Of a stretch of DNA of 64,000 bases, positions 30,238-40,527 are shown in pieces. This DNA comes from Alteromonas lipotrueae. GTDB lineage: Bacteria > Pseudomonadota > Gammaproteobacteria > Enterobacterales > Alteromonadaceae. Each line of letters opens with the position of its first letter. Position 1 is the first letter of the stretch. Position numbers and translations under genes: made by a program. The notes under the pieces are model-generated. The model saw only the letters and a program-made list of their open reading frames with translations. It had not been told where the DNA came from and made no database searches. The DNA is taken from the NCBI RefSeq assembly GCF_019249215.1, contig NZ_JAESDI010000011.1:124001-188000 (forward strand). The letters run 5' to 3'.

Positions 30238-31116
30238 CTATTGAATTTTAGTTATTATTCCGTCTAACTGTTGTAAATCGTCGAAGCTAATGACTAATTT
30301 ACCTTTCCCTTTTGCGTTATGGTCTATTGTTACCGGCGCCCCTAAATTTTCTGAAAGTCGGGTCATAAGGTTTTGCACATCAGGATCAATTTGCTTCTCT
30401 TGCTTCGGTTTTTCTGGTTCAAGTAGCTTTTTGACCAGCTTTTCTGTATCACGAACCGTTAAACCTTTACCCGAAACAACATTTGCCGCTTCTGATTGCT
30501 GATTGCCATCAAGGGCTAGTAATGCGCGCGCATGACCCATTTCAATATCACCATGCTCAACTAGCAACTTAACGTCATCATTAAGATTGTTAAGGCGAAG
30601 CAAGTTAGTCACGGTTGTACGAGATTTACCCACAGCTTCAGCAACTTCTTGGTGGGTTAAGGAGAATTCATTCATTAGACGGTCTAATGCTTGCGCCTCT
30701 TCCATCGCGTTTAAATCTTCACGCTGAATATTCTCAATTAGTGCGATAGCAACCGCGGCCTCATCAGGTACATCTTTAACAAGACAAGGTACTTCATCCA
30801 ATTGCGCAAGTTGCGATGCACGCCAGCGACGTTCACCCGCAATAATTTCGTACTTGTTGTCGTCAACTTTACGAACAACAATGGGTTGAATAACACCTTG
30901 GGCACGAATAGAGGAAGCAAGGTCTTCAAGGGCATCAGGTGACATGTCTTTGCGAGGCTGATACTTGCCAGGCACAAGAAATTCTATAGGTAATTTACTA
31001 AGTTCGCTTTGTGTAGCTTCTGTCGCCGCAGCATCTGTTTCTCTTTGCGACGTCGATTGACTGGTTGCTAATAGCGCATCCAAACCGCGACCTAGCCCTC
31101 TTTTTCTTGCTGACAT
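30238..31116 (-). CDS. parB: Chromosome partitioning protein ParB
   Basis: A 292-residue ParB/Spo0J-type CTPase and centromere-binding protein. N-terminal RGLGRGLDALLA, the ParB/Srx core with GERRWRASQLAQL, a helix-turn-helix LTHQEVAEAVGKSRTTVTNLLRL, and a C-terminal dimerisation domain. It loads at parS sites, of which two good matches lie inside recF. 49 bases after parA. Confidence 0.96.
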   Translation of the reverse strand: MSARKRGLGRGLDALLATSQSTSQRETDAAATEATQSELSKLPIEFLVPGKYQPRKDMSPDALEDLASSIRAQGVIQPIVVRKVDDNKYEIIAGERRWRASQLAQLDEVPCLVKDVPDEAAVAIALIENIQREDLNAMEEAQALDRLMNEFSLTHQEVAEAVGKSRTTVTNLLRLNNLNDDVKLLVEHGDIEMGHARALLALDGNQQSEAANVVSGKGLTVRDTEKLVKKLLEPEKPKQEKQIDPDVQNLMTRLSENLGAPVTIDHNAKGKGKLVISFDDLQQLDGIITKIQ

Positions 31117-31165
31117 ATTTCCCTCAATGGCCTATTTGCTGATATGCATTACGCTTTATTATAAT

Positions 31166-31960
31166 TTAACTGGCTTTCGCCTGACTTGGCGCAGATTTAT
31201 CACGACGACGAAGAATTTCACCCGCCAATGCTAAATATGCTTTAGCCCCTGTAGAAGACTTATCGTAGTACATCGCCGGTGTACCGAAACTTGGCGCTTC
31301 AGCTAGGCGCACGTTGCGCGGAATGACAGTACGATATACTTGCTCACCAAAGTGACGTTTAAGCTGTTCGGAAACGTCGTTGGCAAGGCGATTACGAGGG
31401 TCGTACATAGTACGCAATACCCCTTCAATCTTCAATTCAGGATTTACCACTGATGCGAGTTTTTGAATGGTATCCATTAACGCCGTTAACCCTTCGAGTG
31501 CGTAATATTCACATTGCATCGGCACCATGACTGAATCAGCCGCAGCTAATGCATTCACCGTAAGTTGGTTTAGTGAAGGAGGGCAGTCAATAAAGATAAA
31601 ATCGTAGTAATCAAGAACAGGTTTTAACGCATTTCTAAGACGTACTTCACGGGCAAACATTTCCATCAACTTAATTTCAGCTGCCGTCACGTCACCGTTC
31701 GCAGCCACTAAATCAAATTTACCCGCTGTATTTTTTACAATAACATCGTTGATAGGTTGTTCTTCGATAAGCAATTCAAACGCGGTAGCGTGAACATCGT
31801 ATTTGTCGACGCCGCTTCCCATGGTTGCGTTACCTTGTGGATCAAGATCAATCAGTAGCACTTTACGTTTTGTTGCAGCCATTGATGCTGCAACATTCAC
31901 TGCAGTAGTGGTTTTACCCACACCACCTTTTTGATTCGCGATCGCGATTACCTTTGCCAC
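31166..31960 (-). CDS. parA: Chromosome partitioning ATPase ParA
   Basis: A 264-residue Walker-type ATPase (Soj-like): deviant P-loop KGGVGKTT (residues 10-17), FIFIDCPPSLN as Walker A'/B region, ending in a basic tail. Moves ParB-parS complexes over the nucleoid. No N-terminal helix-turn-helix, so chromosomal rather than P1-type. 11 bases after rsmG. Confidence 0.96.
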   Translation of the reverse strand: MAKVIAIANQKGGVGKTTTAVNVAASMAATKRKVLLIDLDPQGNATMGSGVDKYDVHATAFELLIEEQPINDVIVKNTAGKFDLVAANGDVTAAEIKLMEMFAREVRLRNALKPVLDYYDFIFIDCPPSLNQLTVNALAAADSVMVPMQCEYYALEGLTALMDTIQKLASVVNPELKIEGVLRTMYDPRNRLANDVSEQLKRHFGEQVYRTVIPRNVRLAEAPSFGTPAMYYDKSSTGAKAYLALAGEILRRRDKSAPSQAKAS

Positions 31961-31971
31961 AATAAGTCCTG

Positions 31972-32616
31972 TTATGCCTTTTTAATCCAAACGAGGTGTC
32001 GTTCGCCCACCAGATTCGGAACAGTGAGACTTTCCGTTTTGATCACCTGATAGTGATCACTCACTTCTTTTAATTCGTCTTCTGGAAACTGCCCTTTAAG
32101 TGCAAGGAACTGCCCGTCTGAATTTACCAGATGTTGGCACCAGTGCAACATATCTTTTAACGAAGCGAACGCTCGGCTAAGTACTATATCATACGGTTGC
32201 GCTGGGGTATGTGCTTCAACACGACTTTGAACAGGCGTCACATTAGATAATTTGAGGGCATGGACACATTGGGTCATAAACCGAACGCGCTTACCCAAAC
32301 TATCTAGTAACGTAAACGCCGTATCGGGAAACGCAATCGCAAGTGGCATACCTGGCAAACCCGGGCCTGTGCCTACGTCACTGATGTGTTTGGCCTCATG
32401 TTTAGCTAAATATGGATATATCGCTAATGAGTCCAAAATATGTTTTACCATCATTTGTTTCGGATCACGCACCGATGTCAGATTGTACGCTTTGTTCCAT
32501 TTATCAATCAGCAGCACAAACCCCACTAGCTTTGCTTGTTGATCATCGCTTAATTGGAGTGATTGTGCCGTAAGGCCAGAGGCCAGTATTTCGTGTAATT
32601 CTTGGTCTAAACTCAT
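31972..32616 (-). CDS. rsmG: 16S rRNA (guanine-527-N7) methyltransferase RsmG
   Basis: A 214-residue class I methyltransferase (formerly GidB). The SAM-binding motif DVGTGPGLPGMPLAIAFP is intact, as is LSRAFASLKDMLHW. It methylates G527 of 16S rRNA, and loss gives low-level streptomycin resistance in other bacteria. 14 bases after mnmG, same operon. Confidence 0.97.
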   Translation of the reverse strand: MSLDQELHEILASGLTAQSLQLSDDQQAKLVGFVLLIDKWNKAYNLTSVRDPKQMMVKHILDSLAIYPYLAKHEAKHISDVGTGPGLPGMPLAIAFPDTAFTLLDSLGKRVRFMTQCVHALKLSNVTPVQSRVEAHTPAQPYDIVLSRAFASLKDMLHWCQHLVNSDGQFLALKGQFPEDELKEVSDHYQVIKTESLTVPNLVGERHLVWIKKA

Positions 32617-32630
32617 AAATTGAAATCTAC

Positions 32631-34532
32631 TTAAGCGCTTAATTTATCGTGCTTTCTTAACATGCCGTGCTTTTTCAAATACACTAAAAGCAACGAAATA
32701 GCGGCCGGTGTAATACCCGAAATACGAGACGCTTTACCAATAGTTTCAGGCCTCGCTTCGGTAAGTTTCGCCACCACTTCGTTTGATAAACCTGAGATCT
32801 TAGTAAAATCGAGATCTACCGGTAACAGTGAATTCTCGTGACGCTGTGTTTTGGCTATTTCGTCCATTTGACGGGCAATATAACCAGCGTATTTAATTTG
32901 GATCTCAACTTGTTCTGCCGCAATGGGATCGGTTAAACCAGGCCCAATACTTTCAATCTCCATCAATTGACGATAGGTCATTTCAGGTCGACGTATCAGT
33001 TCTTCTAGCGAATGCTCTTTGCTTACTGGCGTTTTAAGCAGGGTGTTAAGTGCTGGCGTAGCACCATGATCTTTATGTACCCATTGACCGCGCAGGCGTT
33101 GCAATTCACCTTCAACCGCTTCCATCTTAGTGTTGAATGCCGCCCAACGTGCATCATCTACCAAACCTATCTCACGACCTAGCGCGGTTAGGCGGCTATC
33201 GGCGTTATCTTCTCGAAGCAGTAATCGATATTCTGCACGGCTTGTAAACATACGGTAAGGTTCTTTCGTTCCCATGGTTGCCAGGTCGTCAATCAATACA
33301 CCCATGTAGGCTTGATCGCGTCGTAAAATAAGCGGATCTTTTTCTTGTGCTTGCAGCGATGCATTAGCACCAGCAATAAGGCCTTGCGCACCTGCTTCTT
33401 CGTACCCGGTTGTGCCATTAATTTGGCCGGCAAAAAACAAACCTTTGATAAATTTATTTTCTAAAGTTTGTTTCAAATCTCTAGGATCAAAGAAATCATA
33501 TTCAATCGCATAGCCTGGACGAACAATATGCGCGTTCTCAAAACCTTTGATTGAGCGTACAAGATTCATTTGAATATCGAAAGGCAAGCTTGTTGAAATA
33601 CCATTTGGGTAAACCTCAATGCTATTTAACCCTTCTGGCTCAACAAAAATTTGATGCGAATCTTTGTCTGCAAAACGAGTGATCTTATCTTCAATGCTTG
33701 GGCAGTAACGAGGGCCAATACCTTCAATTACGCCAGTGAACATAGGAGAACGATCAAGTCCGCCTCGAATAATATCGTGTGTCTTTTCGTTAGTGTGCGT
33801 GATGTAACACGGGATCTGTTGTGGATGCATTTCACGGTTGCCCATGAATGAAAATACCGGCGTTGGATTATCACCAGGTTGTGCCTGCATCACACTAAAA
33901 TCTAACGAACGGGCATCTAATCGTGCAGGTGTACCGGTTTTTAAGCGGTCTACACGAAACGGTAAGGCACGTAAACGATCTGCGAGGGCTATCGAAGGGG
34001 GATCGCCTGCGCGTCCACCACGATAGTTCTCAAGGCCTATGTGAATCGTGCCGCCTAAGAAGGTTCCTACTGTGAGTACCACGGTTTTGGCTTTAAATTT
34101 TAGCCCCATTTGGGTAACCACACCAGTCACCTGATCGTTTTCAACGACAAGATCGTCAACGCTTTGTTGAAACAACGTGAGGTTTTCTTGGCTTTCTACG
34201 ATTTTACGAATGGCTTGGCGGTAAAGGGTTCTGTCAGCCTGAGCACGCGTTGCTCGTACAGCTGGTCCTTTGCTTGAATTTAGCGTTCTAAACTGAATAC
34301 CACCTTGATCGGCAGCCAAACCCATTGCACCACCAAGTGCGTCAATTTCTTTTACCAAATGACCTTTGCCGATCCCACCGATCGCTGGGTTACAAGACAT
34401 CTGTCCAATGGTTTCAATGTTATGAGTTAACAGTAAGGTGTTTGATCCCATGCGAGCAGCAGCTAGCGCAGCTTCTGTTCCAGCATGACCACCACCGACT
34501 ACGATGACATCAAATGCTTGGGTGTAATACAT
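32631..34532 (-). CDS. mnmG: tRNA uridine-34 carboxymethylaminomethyl-modifying enzyme MnmG
   Basis: A 633-residue FAD enzyme (GidA) that works with MnmE (39136-40524) on U34 of tRNAs. FAD-binding [17 protein letters not shown] begins at residue 11, with the [20 protein letters not shown] segment and a C-terminal helical domain. ATG 34532 has GAGG 6 bases upstream and gives the usual MYY-start; a GTG four codons earlier overlaps that ribosome site. First gene left of oriC. Confidence 0.97.
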   Translation of the reverse strand: MYYTQAFDVIVVGGGHAGTEAALAAARMGSNTLLLTHNIETIGQMSCNPAIGGIGKGHLVKEIDALGGAMGLAADQGGIQFRTLNSSKGPAVRATRAQADRTLYRQAIRKIVESQENLTLFQQSVDDLVVENDQVTGVVTQMGLKFKAKTVVLTVGTFLGGTIHIGLENYRGGRAGDPPSIALADRLRALPFRVDRLKTGTPARLDARSLDFSVMQAQPGDNPTPVFSFMGNREMHPQQIPCYITHTNEKTHDIIRGGLDRSPMFTGVIEGIGPRYCPSIEDKITRFADKDSHQIFVEPEGLNSIEVYPNGISTSLPFDIQMNLVRSIKGFENAHIVRPGYAIEYDFFDPRDLKQTLENKFIKGLFFAGQINGTTGYEEAGAQGLIAGANASLQAQEKDPLILRRDQAYMGVLIDDLATMGTKEPYRMFTSRAEYRLLLREDNADSRLTALGREIGLVDDARWAAFNTKMEAVEGELQRLRGQWVHKDHGATPALNTLLKTPVSKEHSLEELIRRPEMTYRQLMEIESIGPGLTDPIAAEQVEIQIKYAGYIARQMDEIAKTQRHENSLLPVDLDFTKISGLSNEVVAKLTEARPETIGKASRISGITPAAISLLLVYLKKHGMLRKHDKLSA

Positions 34533-34639
34533 ATCGAACCTCACTATTAACGTAAATGGAGTAACTTTTTTCTTTTCTGTACAAGTCGAAAAAAGGGCGC
34601 GTATTTTAGCTGACTTATTGCATAAAGAAAATGGTTAAA

Positions 34640-35110
34640 TTTTCTTCAATGCTGTTGCTCATTTCTTTTCGACCTGGCTCTATTGATCTTAAGATCTTAT
34701 ATAGATCTGTTTATTTTTATTATTATTAGGATCAGCAAGATCTGTTAGTAACCCTTTAAAGCAGTTTCAGATCATGAAGTTACACGATCTAAAAGGTTGT
34801 GTAATACAGATCGATAACCCCCTCATAATCTTGTGTATAAACCCCTTAGTTATCCACATGGGCAATTGTGAATAAAGTTACTCATTCTTCAGTAAGAGCT
34901 TATACACAGTGGTTTGTAGGATCCTATCCACAGCACTGATCAAGATGTGATCGCATTGGGGATAAAATGTTGGTTAATACTACTGTTAGATCGTTAACTA
35001 AGCATAGAATATGGCTTTCAGAGCGATCTAACTGTGGATGAGATCTTTCCACAATTTTTGAGTGGATCATATGATCACTCATTATCTTTTATTATGTGAT
35101 CAGGAAAATA
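34640..35110. other. oriC: Chromosomal replication origin oriC
   Basis: The gene-free region 34533-35244 between mnmG and dnaC holds all marks of a gammaproteobacterial oriC. An AT-rich unwinding segment contains a 13-mer-like GATCTGTTTATTTTT (34704-34718) with neighbouring GATC repeats. To its right lie DnaA boxes TGTGTATAA (34832-34840, reverse), TTATCCACA (34850-34858), TGTGAATAA (34867-34875, reverse) and TTATACACA (34900-34908), plus near-matches at 34924 and 35033. More than a dozen GATC sites point to Dam/SeqA-type control. Boundaries are estimates. Confidence 0.93.
34832..34932. promoter_or_regulatory. DnaA-box cluster of oriC
   Basis: Four perfect matches to TTATNCACA on both strands within 77 bases, followed by CTATCCACA with one mismatch (34924-34932). 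Initiator DnaA would assemble here and open the AT-rich segment to the left. Confidence 0.88.
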
Positions 35111-35244
35111 ATTGAAAATTTATGGAGTAAACAGAAAAAATCAGTGCCACAAGGGAGTAATGATCATTATTAATGACACCCTTTTAGAGAATTACGAGGG
35201 GGATTTTAATGATCTTTTAACGCTTACTGCCTGTGGGTTTTGGT

Positions 35245-36066
35245 TTAGCGTACCTGATTAGGTTGATATCTTGGTGTGATATTCTGTGCTTCGGCTTCAT
35301 CTTGGGTTAAGCCTTCACGTCTACTTGGCCCTTGAAAGCGTACTTTGTAAGTATCGTATTCTTTAACTGACTCAAAGCAATAGCGCCCCATAGCGTGTTC
35401 TAGTTCGCTTAAACTATGGTTGGTGATTAAGATACAGTTCTTTTTATTCACCAATCGTTGGCGTAATAAGTTACCCAACCAGCTTTGGGTATTCTTTTTA
35501 AGTACGGTTTCATTCACACACACTTCATCAAGAATGAGTAAATCGACTTCTAGTAGTTCTTGGTTTGCTTCTCTAAATTTCTGGCCTATGTTGTCTGTGG
35601 CACTAAAATCGTAAGAGGAATAACGCATTTCCAATAGGGTTGAAAGTTGCCTATATAATACGGATATCTCATATTGCTCTATGAGTTGATGCGCGATCGC
35701 GCCTGCAATATGAGACTTACCTCGGCCATAATCACCATAAAATAACATCATGTGTGAACCGCTTTGGCGCCAGGCTGGATCATCGTGAGCGGCAATGAAC
35801 GATTGAGCGATAGATACTGCTTCAATAACATCGTCACTGTCTTCAATTAAATTTGTGAATGTCCATTTTGGATTTAGATCAGAACGCCCATGAATGGCTT
35901 CTACGCGCGCTTTTTTAGAGCGCTGTTGTAGTTGACCAATCTCTTGGTTTGCTTGGTTCTCATATTGCTTTCTAAGCGTTGCGTAATCGATATATTCATC
36001 ATTAGGCTCTGAAGGCTTGTTAAGTGCCTTTGCAAGATTTGCAATTTTATCTGTAATTCGATCCAT
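35245..36066 (-). CDS. dnaC: DnaC-like replicative helicase loader
   Basis: A 273-residue AAA+ ATPase of the DnaC/IstB-like group. Walker A GDYGRGKSH and Walker B LLILDEVC are intact, with the sensor I ILITNHS segment; the N-terminal 80 residues are polar and helical, matching the DnaB-binding part of DnaC. It loads DnaB helicase at oriC and at restarted forks. ATG 36066, 4 bases after the dnaT stop, is chosen; the frame extends upstream inside dnaT but that part is non-homologous. In E. coli dnaTC lies far from oriC; here it sits directly beside it. Confidence 0.85.
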   Translation of the reverse strand: MDRITDKIANLAKALNKPSEPNDEYIDYATLRKQYENQANQEIGQLQQRSKKARVEAIHGRSDLNPKWTFTNLIEDSDDVIEAVSIAQSFIAAHDDPAWRQSGSHMMLFYGDYGRGKSHIAGAIAHQLIEQYEISVLYRQLSTLLEMRYSSYDFSATDNIGQKFREANQELLEVDLLILDEVCVNETVLKKNTQSWLGNLLRQRLVNKKNCILITNHSLSELEHAMGRYCFESVKEYDTYKVRFQGPSRREGLTQDEAEAQNITPRYQPNQVR

Positions 36067-36070
36067 AGCA

Positions 36071-36742
36071 TCAATTCTTCTTTGTGGACGTGGCGTATTT
36101 TTCCACCAGCTTTCTTGCATTATCATCTGCTTCGATACCAGCTGCAACTTTCACTTGCTGATTTCCTACTTTTCTTACAGGAGAATAACCTGCAGCTACC
36201 CGCTTATGCTTTATATTGTGAGCAAATTTCTGTGTCCACTGAAACTCACTTAATATAGTGGTTGGTCTGCCCAGCCAATAGGAAATGAATTCACCAACTT
36301 CATTTTCATCATATTCTGTGTCAATAATGCCTAGTAGCGAGGCCATCTCTAAGAACAGATTCTTGTTTGGTTTCCAGTCTGCTGAAATAGCAAAGTGAGA
36401 TTTATGCAAGGTATCAAAGTTTGATTGTGCATTGTTTATCAAAGGAAGAAGTAGGGCTTTACCATTAATGGAGTGCTCTAAATCCAACGCTTCTGGAAGC
36501 GCCACCAGTCCAACAAGTTCAAGCTGCTTTAAAAGGCTATTAATTTGCCGGCCACGTTGATAGGGAGTGTCTTTATGCTCTCCGTTTAACATCGACAGTA
36601 AGAATTTATAATCAATAGCAGCACTTGCTGTTGATGCTGTATTGGCGGTTGGGCGTAAGCCTAGTAAGTAAAGTACGCGGCAATCGTTGGATAGCGGCGA
36701 TTGCAGTACCGCGAGTTCTGCTTGCGTTAGCGTTGTACTCAT
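36071..36742 (-). CDS. dnaT: DnaT-like primosomal protein
   Basis: A 223-residue protein. The first part resembles a winged-helix replication-protein domain (LTQAELAVLQSPLSNDCRVLYLLGLRP, then RGRQINSLLKQLELVGLV); the middle and C-terminal part (about 140-190) has EYDENEVGEFISYWLGRPTTILSEFQWTQKFAHNIK, the DnaT C-terminal single-strand DNA-binding domain. It assists DnaC in loading DnaB during primosome assembly. The start overlaps the mioC stop in an ATGA, so the two are translationally coupled. Clear partner of the next gene. Confidence 0.85.
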   Translation of the reverse strand: MSTTLTQAELAVLQSPLSNDCRVLYLLGLRPTANTASTASAAIDYKFLLSMLNGEHKDTPYQRGRQINSLLKQLELVGLVALPEALDLEHSINGKALLLPLINNAQSNFDTLHKSHFAISADWKPNKNLFLEMASLLGIIDTEYDENEVGEFISYWLGRPTTILSEFQWTQKFAHNIKHKRVAAGYSPVRKVGNQQVKVAAGIEADDNARKLVEKYATSTKKN

Positions 36743-37176
36743 GCAGTTTCCAGCATTCGTTCAAACCACATTACCGCTTCATCTTCCGGTATAGGATGCT
36801 CCAAAACATCAATTAAATGGGCTGATGCCTCTAATGTAGCACCTCGTGATTTTAATAGATTTTCCATCATAAGAGCACCGAAACAATACGTGTCATAACT
36901 GGTATCTCCTAACCCAATAATAAACGCGTTTACCTTGGATAAATCAGCAGTTTCTAGTGCTTTAGCAAACGGTTTAATGTTATCGGGTAACTCTCCGGCT
37001 CCGTGTGTCGATGTGCAGACAATCCAATTGGGTTCGTCTTTTACGTCTTCTAATGTAGGCGTGTTATGGATAGTTACAGTATTCCCCATATTAATCAATG
37101 ATTTCGCCAATGCATCGGCGACGTACTCAGATGCGCCGAGCATAGAGCCCACGATAATGGAATAATGTTTACTCAC
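36739..37176 (-). CDS. mioC: Flavodoxin-like protein MioC
   Basis: A 145-residue FMN-binding flavodoxin of the MioC type: FMN phosphate loop SMLGASEYVAD, STHGAGELPDN and GLGDTSYDTYCFGA. In E. coli MioC supports biotin synthase electron transfer, and mioC is transcribed into oriC, affecting initiation. Here its transcript would pass through dnaT and dnaC before reaching oriC. First gene of that operon. Confidence 0.92.
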   Translation of the reverse strand: MSKHYSIIVGSMLGASEYVADALAKSLINMGNTVTIHNTPTLEDVKDEPNWIVCTSTHGAGELPDNIKPFAKALETADLSKVNAFIIGLGDTSYDTYCFGALMMENLLKSRGATLEASAHLIDVLEHPIPEDEAVMWFERMLETA

Positions 37177-37453
37177 TTTCTACCTACCTTAGCCATCAAA
37201 ATGTTTATGTGCCGTACTTGCTATTGCTCACTCTAGCCTGCTATTTGTTCGGCTTTTTACCATGATAAAAGATTGTCTTGGGATTACAAAGAAAAGTCGA
37301 GAACCACCCTAATAATTTAACGATAGCATTTAGATATAAGGTTTTATTTATATTTATATGCAAATTGGTCGTTTATTGTTCACAGTGCTGTCATATTGTG
37401 TAATTATTTTGATGACACCGAGTATGTCGAAAAAAAAAAGAGAAAATAAAATA

Positions 37454-39100
37454 ATGAATAAAAATATAGTTCGCACAATAGGTGTAATGACGTTAACGCT
37501 TCACGCATTTGCTTTTGCCGATGTGGTGAATGGCGATTTTGAAAGCTGGAGCAATGGCGTTCCCAATAGTTGGGATACCATTGACTCAGGTATAGAGGTT
37601 TCTCAATCTAATAGTATTGTTTACAACGGCGATAGTGCTGCGGCGATTACGGTAAATACCACAACGCAAGGCTCTACCGATTTTAGGCAGTCAGTTGATG
37701 TAGTCAGTGGTGAGTCATACACTTTTAGTGTGTGGGTTTATCATACAGAGGGTGGCGTATCTGCGCGTCTTTACGTAGATGGTTACCAAGGTTATTCGAC
37801 ACCATCAAATACTGGGCAGTGGCAAGAATTAAGCTACGCCTATACCGCTTCTAGTACTTCATCTATAGACATAGGACTGAGGTTCTATGATCAGTCATCA
37901 TTTGACGGGTCTGAACTCGTGTACGTTGACTTATTTTCGCCAACAGACAGCACAAGTGAGGAGCCGGGAGGAGAAACCTGCGAGTCTAATTCAGGTTCGT
38001 TCTCTCTCGTTACCGATAACTATGGTAGTGAGACTAGTTGGACTATTACCAATAGTGCAAACGCTGTGGAATATCAAGGTAGTGGTTATGAAAGTAACAC
38101 CACCTATAGCGAATCGGTATGTCTCACTGACGACACTTACACATTAACAATACAAGACAGTTACGGTGATGGCATTTGTTGCAGCTTTGGCTCAGGCAGT
38201 TATTCGTTAACATTTGATAACGTTACCGTGGCGAGTGGTGGTGAATTTACGTCTTCAGAAGCTACTACCTTCACGCTAGGAAATAGCGGCGATAATGGAG
38301 GAGGTGACGGAAGCGGCGGTAATAACGATACATCAGACTATTATTCAAATGCGTCAGGTATGACAGGTTATTCATTAAAGACTGCACTTTACAATATTAT
38401 TAAAGGGCACAGCTCACAGTCATATGGTGATCTTTGGACGTTTTATGTTTCTTATGGCCTAGATAGCTATTATGAAAACGATGGCAGTATATTGGATATT
38501 TATTCTGAACTTCCTTCTTCTAACGACCCTTATAGTTTTACTTCTAGTAGTGATCAATGTGGAAACTACTCTGGAGAAGGCGATTGTTATAACCGAGAGC
38601 ATTCCTTTCCTCGTAGTTGGTTTGGTGGCGCTGTAGCACCAATGAATACAGATATTCATCATGTATTTCCAACCGATGGATATGTGAACTCTAAGCGCAG
38701 TAGTTACCCTTATGGGGAAGTGGGCAGTAGCACATTTACCTCTCAAAATGGCTCACTATTAGGTGCAGCGGTTTCCGGTTTAGGCTATTCCGGTACGGTA
38801 TTTGAACCTATTGATGAATTTAAAGGCGATATTGCTCGCGCTTATTTTTATATGGCTACACGATATGAAGATGTCATCAGTTCATGGGAATCTAATAGTA
38901 GCTATGGTGATGCGGTGCTTAATGGAACAAGTAGCCAAGTTTTTGAATCATGGTTTTTAACAATGTTGTTAAATTGGCATCAACAGGACCCAGTTAGTCA
39001 AAAGGAAATTGATAGAAATGAGGCTGCTTATAGTTTTCAGTCGAATCGAAATCCGTTTATTGATAATCCTGATTATGTGAATGACATTTGGGGGAACTAG
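37454..39100 (+). CDS. Secreted endonuclease I with carbohydrate-binding-like domains
   Basis: A 548-residue secreted nuclease. Signal peptide MNKNIVRTIGVMTLTLHAFAFA; a galactose-binding/CBM-like sandwich (about 24-160, NGDFESWSNGVPNSWDT); a second small domain with DSYGDGICC (about 180-285); a Gly-rich linker; and a C-terminal endonuclease I domain (about 300-545) with REHSFPRSWFGG, TDIHHVFPTDGYVNSKR and YPYGEV. The ATG at 37454 is chosen as it directly begins the signal peptide; the frame extends 32 codons upstream. Likely a nonspecific extracellular DNase used for feeding or biofilm DNA. It lacks a visible type IX sorting tail. Confidence 0.85.
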   Translation: MNKNIVRTIGVMTLTLHAFAFADVVNGDFESWSNGVPNSWDTIDSGIEVSQSNSIVYNGDSAAAITVNTTTQGSTDFRQSVDVVSGESYTFSVWVYHTEGGVSARLYVDGYQGYSTPSNTGQWQELSYAYTASSTSSIDIGLRFYDQSSFDGSELVYVDLFSPTDSTSEEPGGETCESNSGSFSLVTDNYGSETSWTITNSANAVEYQGSGYESNTTYSESVCLTDDTYTLTIQDSYGDGICCSFGSGSYSLTFDNVTVASGGEFTSSEATTFTLGNSGDNGGGDGSGGNNDTSDYYSNASGMTGYSLKTALYNIIKGHSSQSYGDLWTFYVSYGLDSYYENDGSILDIYSELPSSNDPYSFTSSSDQCGNYSGEGDCYNREHSFPRSWFGGAVAPMNTDIHHVFPTDGYVNSKRSSYPYGEVGSSTFTSQNGSLLGAAVSGLGYSGTVFEPIDEFKGDIARAYFYMATRYEDVISSWESNSSYGDAVLNGTSSQVFESWFLTMLLNWHQQDPVSQKEIDRNEAAYSFQSNRNPFIDNPDYVNDIWGN

Positions 39101-39108
39101 ATTGGTTG

Positions 39109-39133
39109 GGTCGCCAGAGACTCTCTGGCGACC
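39109..39133. terminator. Strong hairpin between convergent genes
   Basis: Twelve-base arms (39109-39120 and 39122-39133) are exact complements around one central base. No T run follows on either strand, so it is a stem-loop between convergent genes rather than a standard terminator. Confidence 0.55.
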
Positions 39134-39135
39134 TA

Positions 39136-40524
39136 TTACTTACCAATACAGAAAGATGAAAATATCTTTCCAAGTAAATCGTCTGAGGTGAATTCACCGG
39201 TTATTTCACATAATGACTGATGGGCTAAACGAAGTTCTTCTGCAAGTAGTTCGCCGGCCATAGCATCGTGAAGTTGTTGTTCGCCTATTACTACATATTC
39301 GTAGGCTTTTTCCAACGCATCGAGATGACGTCTTCTGGCGATGAATTGCCCTTCAGTGGTGGTGTCGAAGCCCATGGTTTTGGCTAAATGATCCCGTAGG
39401 GTATCTATACCGTCACTTTGTTTTGCCGAAATATTAATAACGGGCATCTCGCCATGCTCTGTTTTTACTTGATTCAAGCCAACTTGCAAGTCGCTAAGAT
39501 CCGCTTTATTTTTGATTACCATGGTAGGGATACCTTGTGGTAAGCGAGCCATAAACTCAGGCCAAATTTTATAAGGATCTGCCACATCGGTAGTGGTTGA
39601 ATCAGTGACAAAAAGTACGTGATCGGCTTCGCTAATTGCTTGCCACGCCCGTTCAATACCAATCTGTTCTACTTTGTCAGGGCTATCACGAAGCCCGGCG
39701 GTATCAATGATGTGCACCGGCATGCCGTTAATGTGAATATGCTCTTTTAATACATCTCGGGTCGTGCCTGCAATTTCGGTGACAATGGCACTGTCTCGGC
39801 CTGCTAATGCATTAAGTAAACTTGATTTACCCGCATTAGGACGCCCGGCAATAACCACCTGCATCCCTTCTCTGAGCAGGCTTCCCTGCTTTGCTTGCTC
39901 TCTCACCACTTGAAGATGCGCAAGTATGGCGGCTAAGTCACCAGATACTTTGCCATCAGATAAGAAATCAATTTCTTCTTCAGGAAAGTCGATAGCGGCT
40001 TCAACGTACATGCGTAGATGAACAATTTGGTCGGATAAGGTTTGAATTTGGGTTGAAAATTCGCCCTGTAACGAACGTAGCGCGCTTCTTGCCGCTTGTT
40101 TAGAACTGGCATCAATTAAATCAGCAATCGCCTCAGCTTGCGCTAAATCGAGCTTATCATTAATGAATGCTTGTTCACTAAACTCACCTGGATTAGCTAA
40201 TCGTGCTTTACCAGTGGAAAGCACAGCATCAATGAGCATATCCATCACAACTTGGCCGCCATGACCTTGTAGTTCTAATACATCTTCGCCCGTAAATGAA
40301 TTAGGCCCTTTGAAGAATAGCGCGATACCTTGGTCGATAACGTTTTGTTGACTATCGACAAACGGGGTATAGGTCGCCAATCTTGGCGTTAGCGGTGTGG
40401 GAACTAATACTTCAGCGATAGCTTTTGCGCATGGACCTGAAACCCGCACTATTCCAACACCACCGCGCCCAGGGGCAGTGGCTTGAGCGGTAATGGTATC
40501 GGTTGTGATGATATGTGAATCCAT
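39136..40524 (-). CDS. mnmE: tRNA-modifying GTPase MnmE
   Basis: A 462-residue GTPase (TrmE) that acts with MnmG on U34 of tRNAs. N-terminal folate-binding domain, G domain with [30 protein letters not shown] and NKAD, and the C-terminal CIGK with the essential cysteine. Its stop lies 3 bases past the hairpin; 3 bases separate it from yajQ. Confidence 0.97.
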   Translation of the reverse strand: MDSHIITTDTITAQATAPGRGGVGIVRVSGPCAKAIAEVLVPTPLTPRLATYTPFVDSQQNVIDQGIALFFKGPNSFTGEDVLELQGHGGQVVMDMLIDAVLSTGKARLANPGEFSEQAFINDKLDLAQAEAIADLIDASSKQAARSALRSLQGEFSTQIQTLSDQIVHLRMYVEAAIDFPEEEIDFLSDGKVSGDLAAILAHLQVVREQAKQGSLLREGMQVVIAGRPNAGKSSLLNALAGRDSAIVTEIAGTTRDVLKEHIHINGMPVHIIDTAGLRDSPDKVEQIGIERAWQAISEADHVLFVTDSTTTDVADPYKIWPEFMARLPQGIPTMVIKNKADLSDLQVGLNQVKTEHGEMPVINISAKQSDGIDTLRDHLAKTMGFDTTTEGQFIARRRHLDALEKAYEYVVIGEQQLHDAMAGELLAEELRLAHQSLCEITGEFTSDDLLGKIFSSFCIGK

Positions 40525-40527
40525 ATT

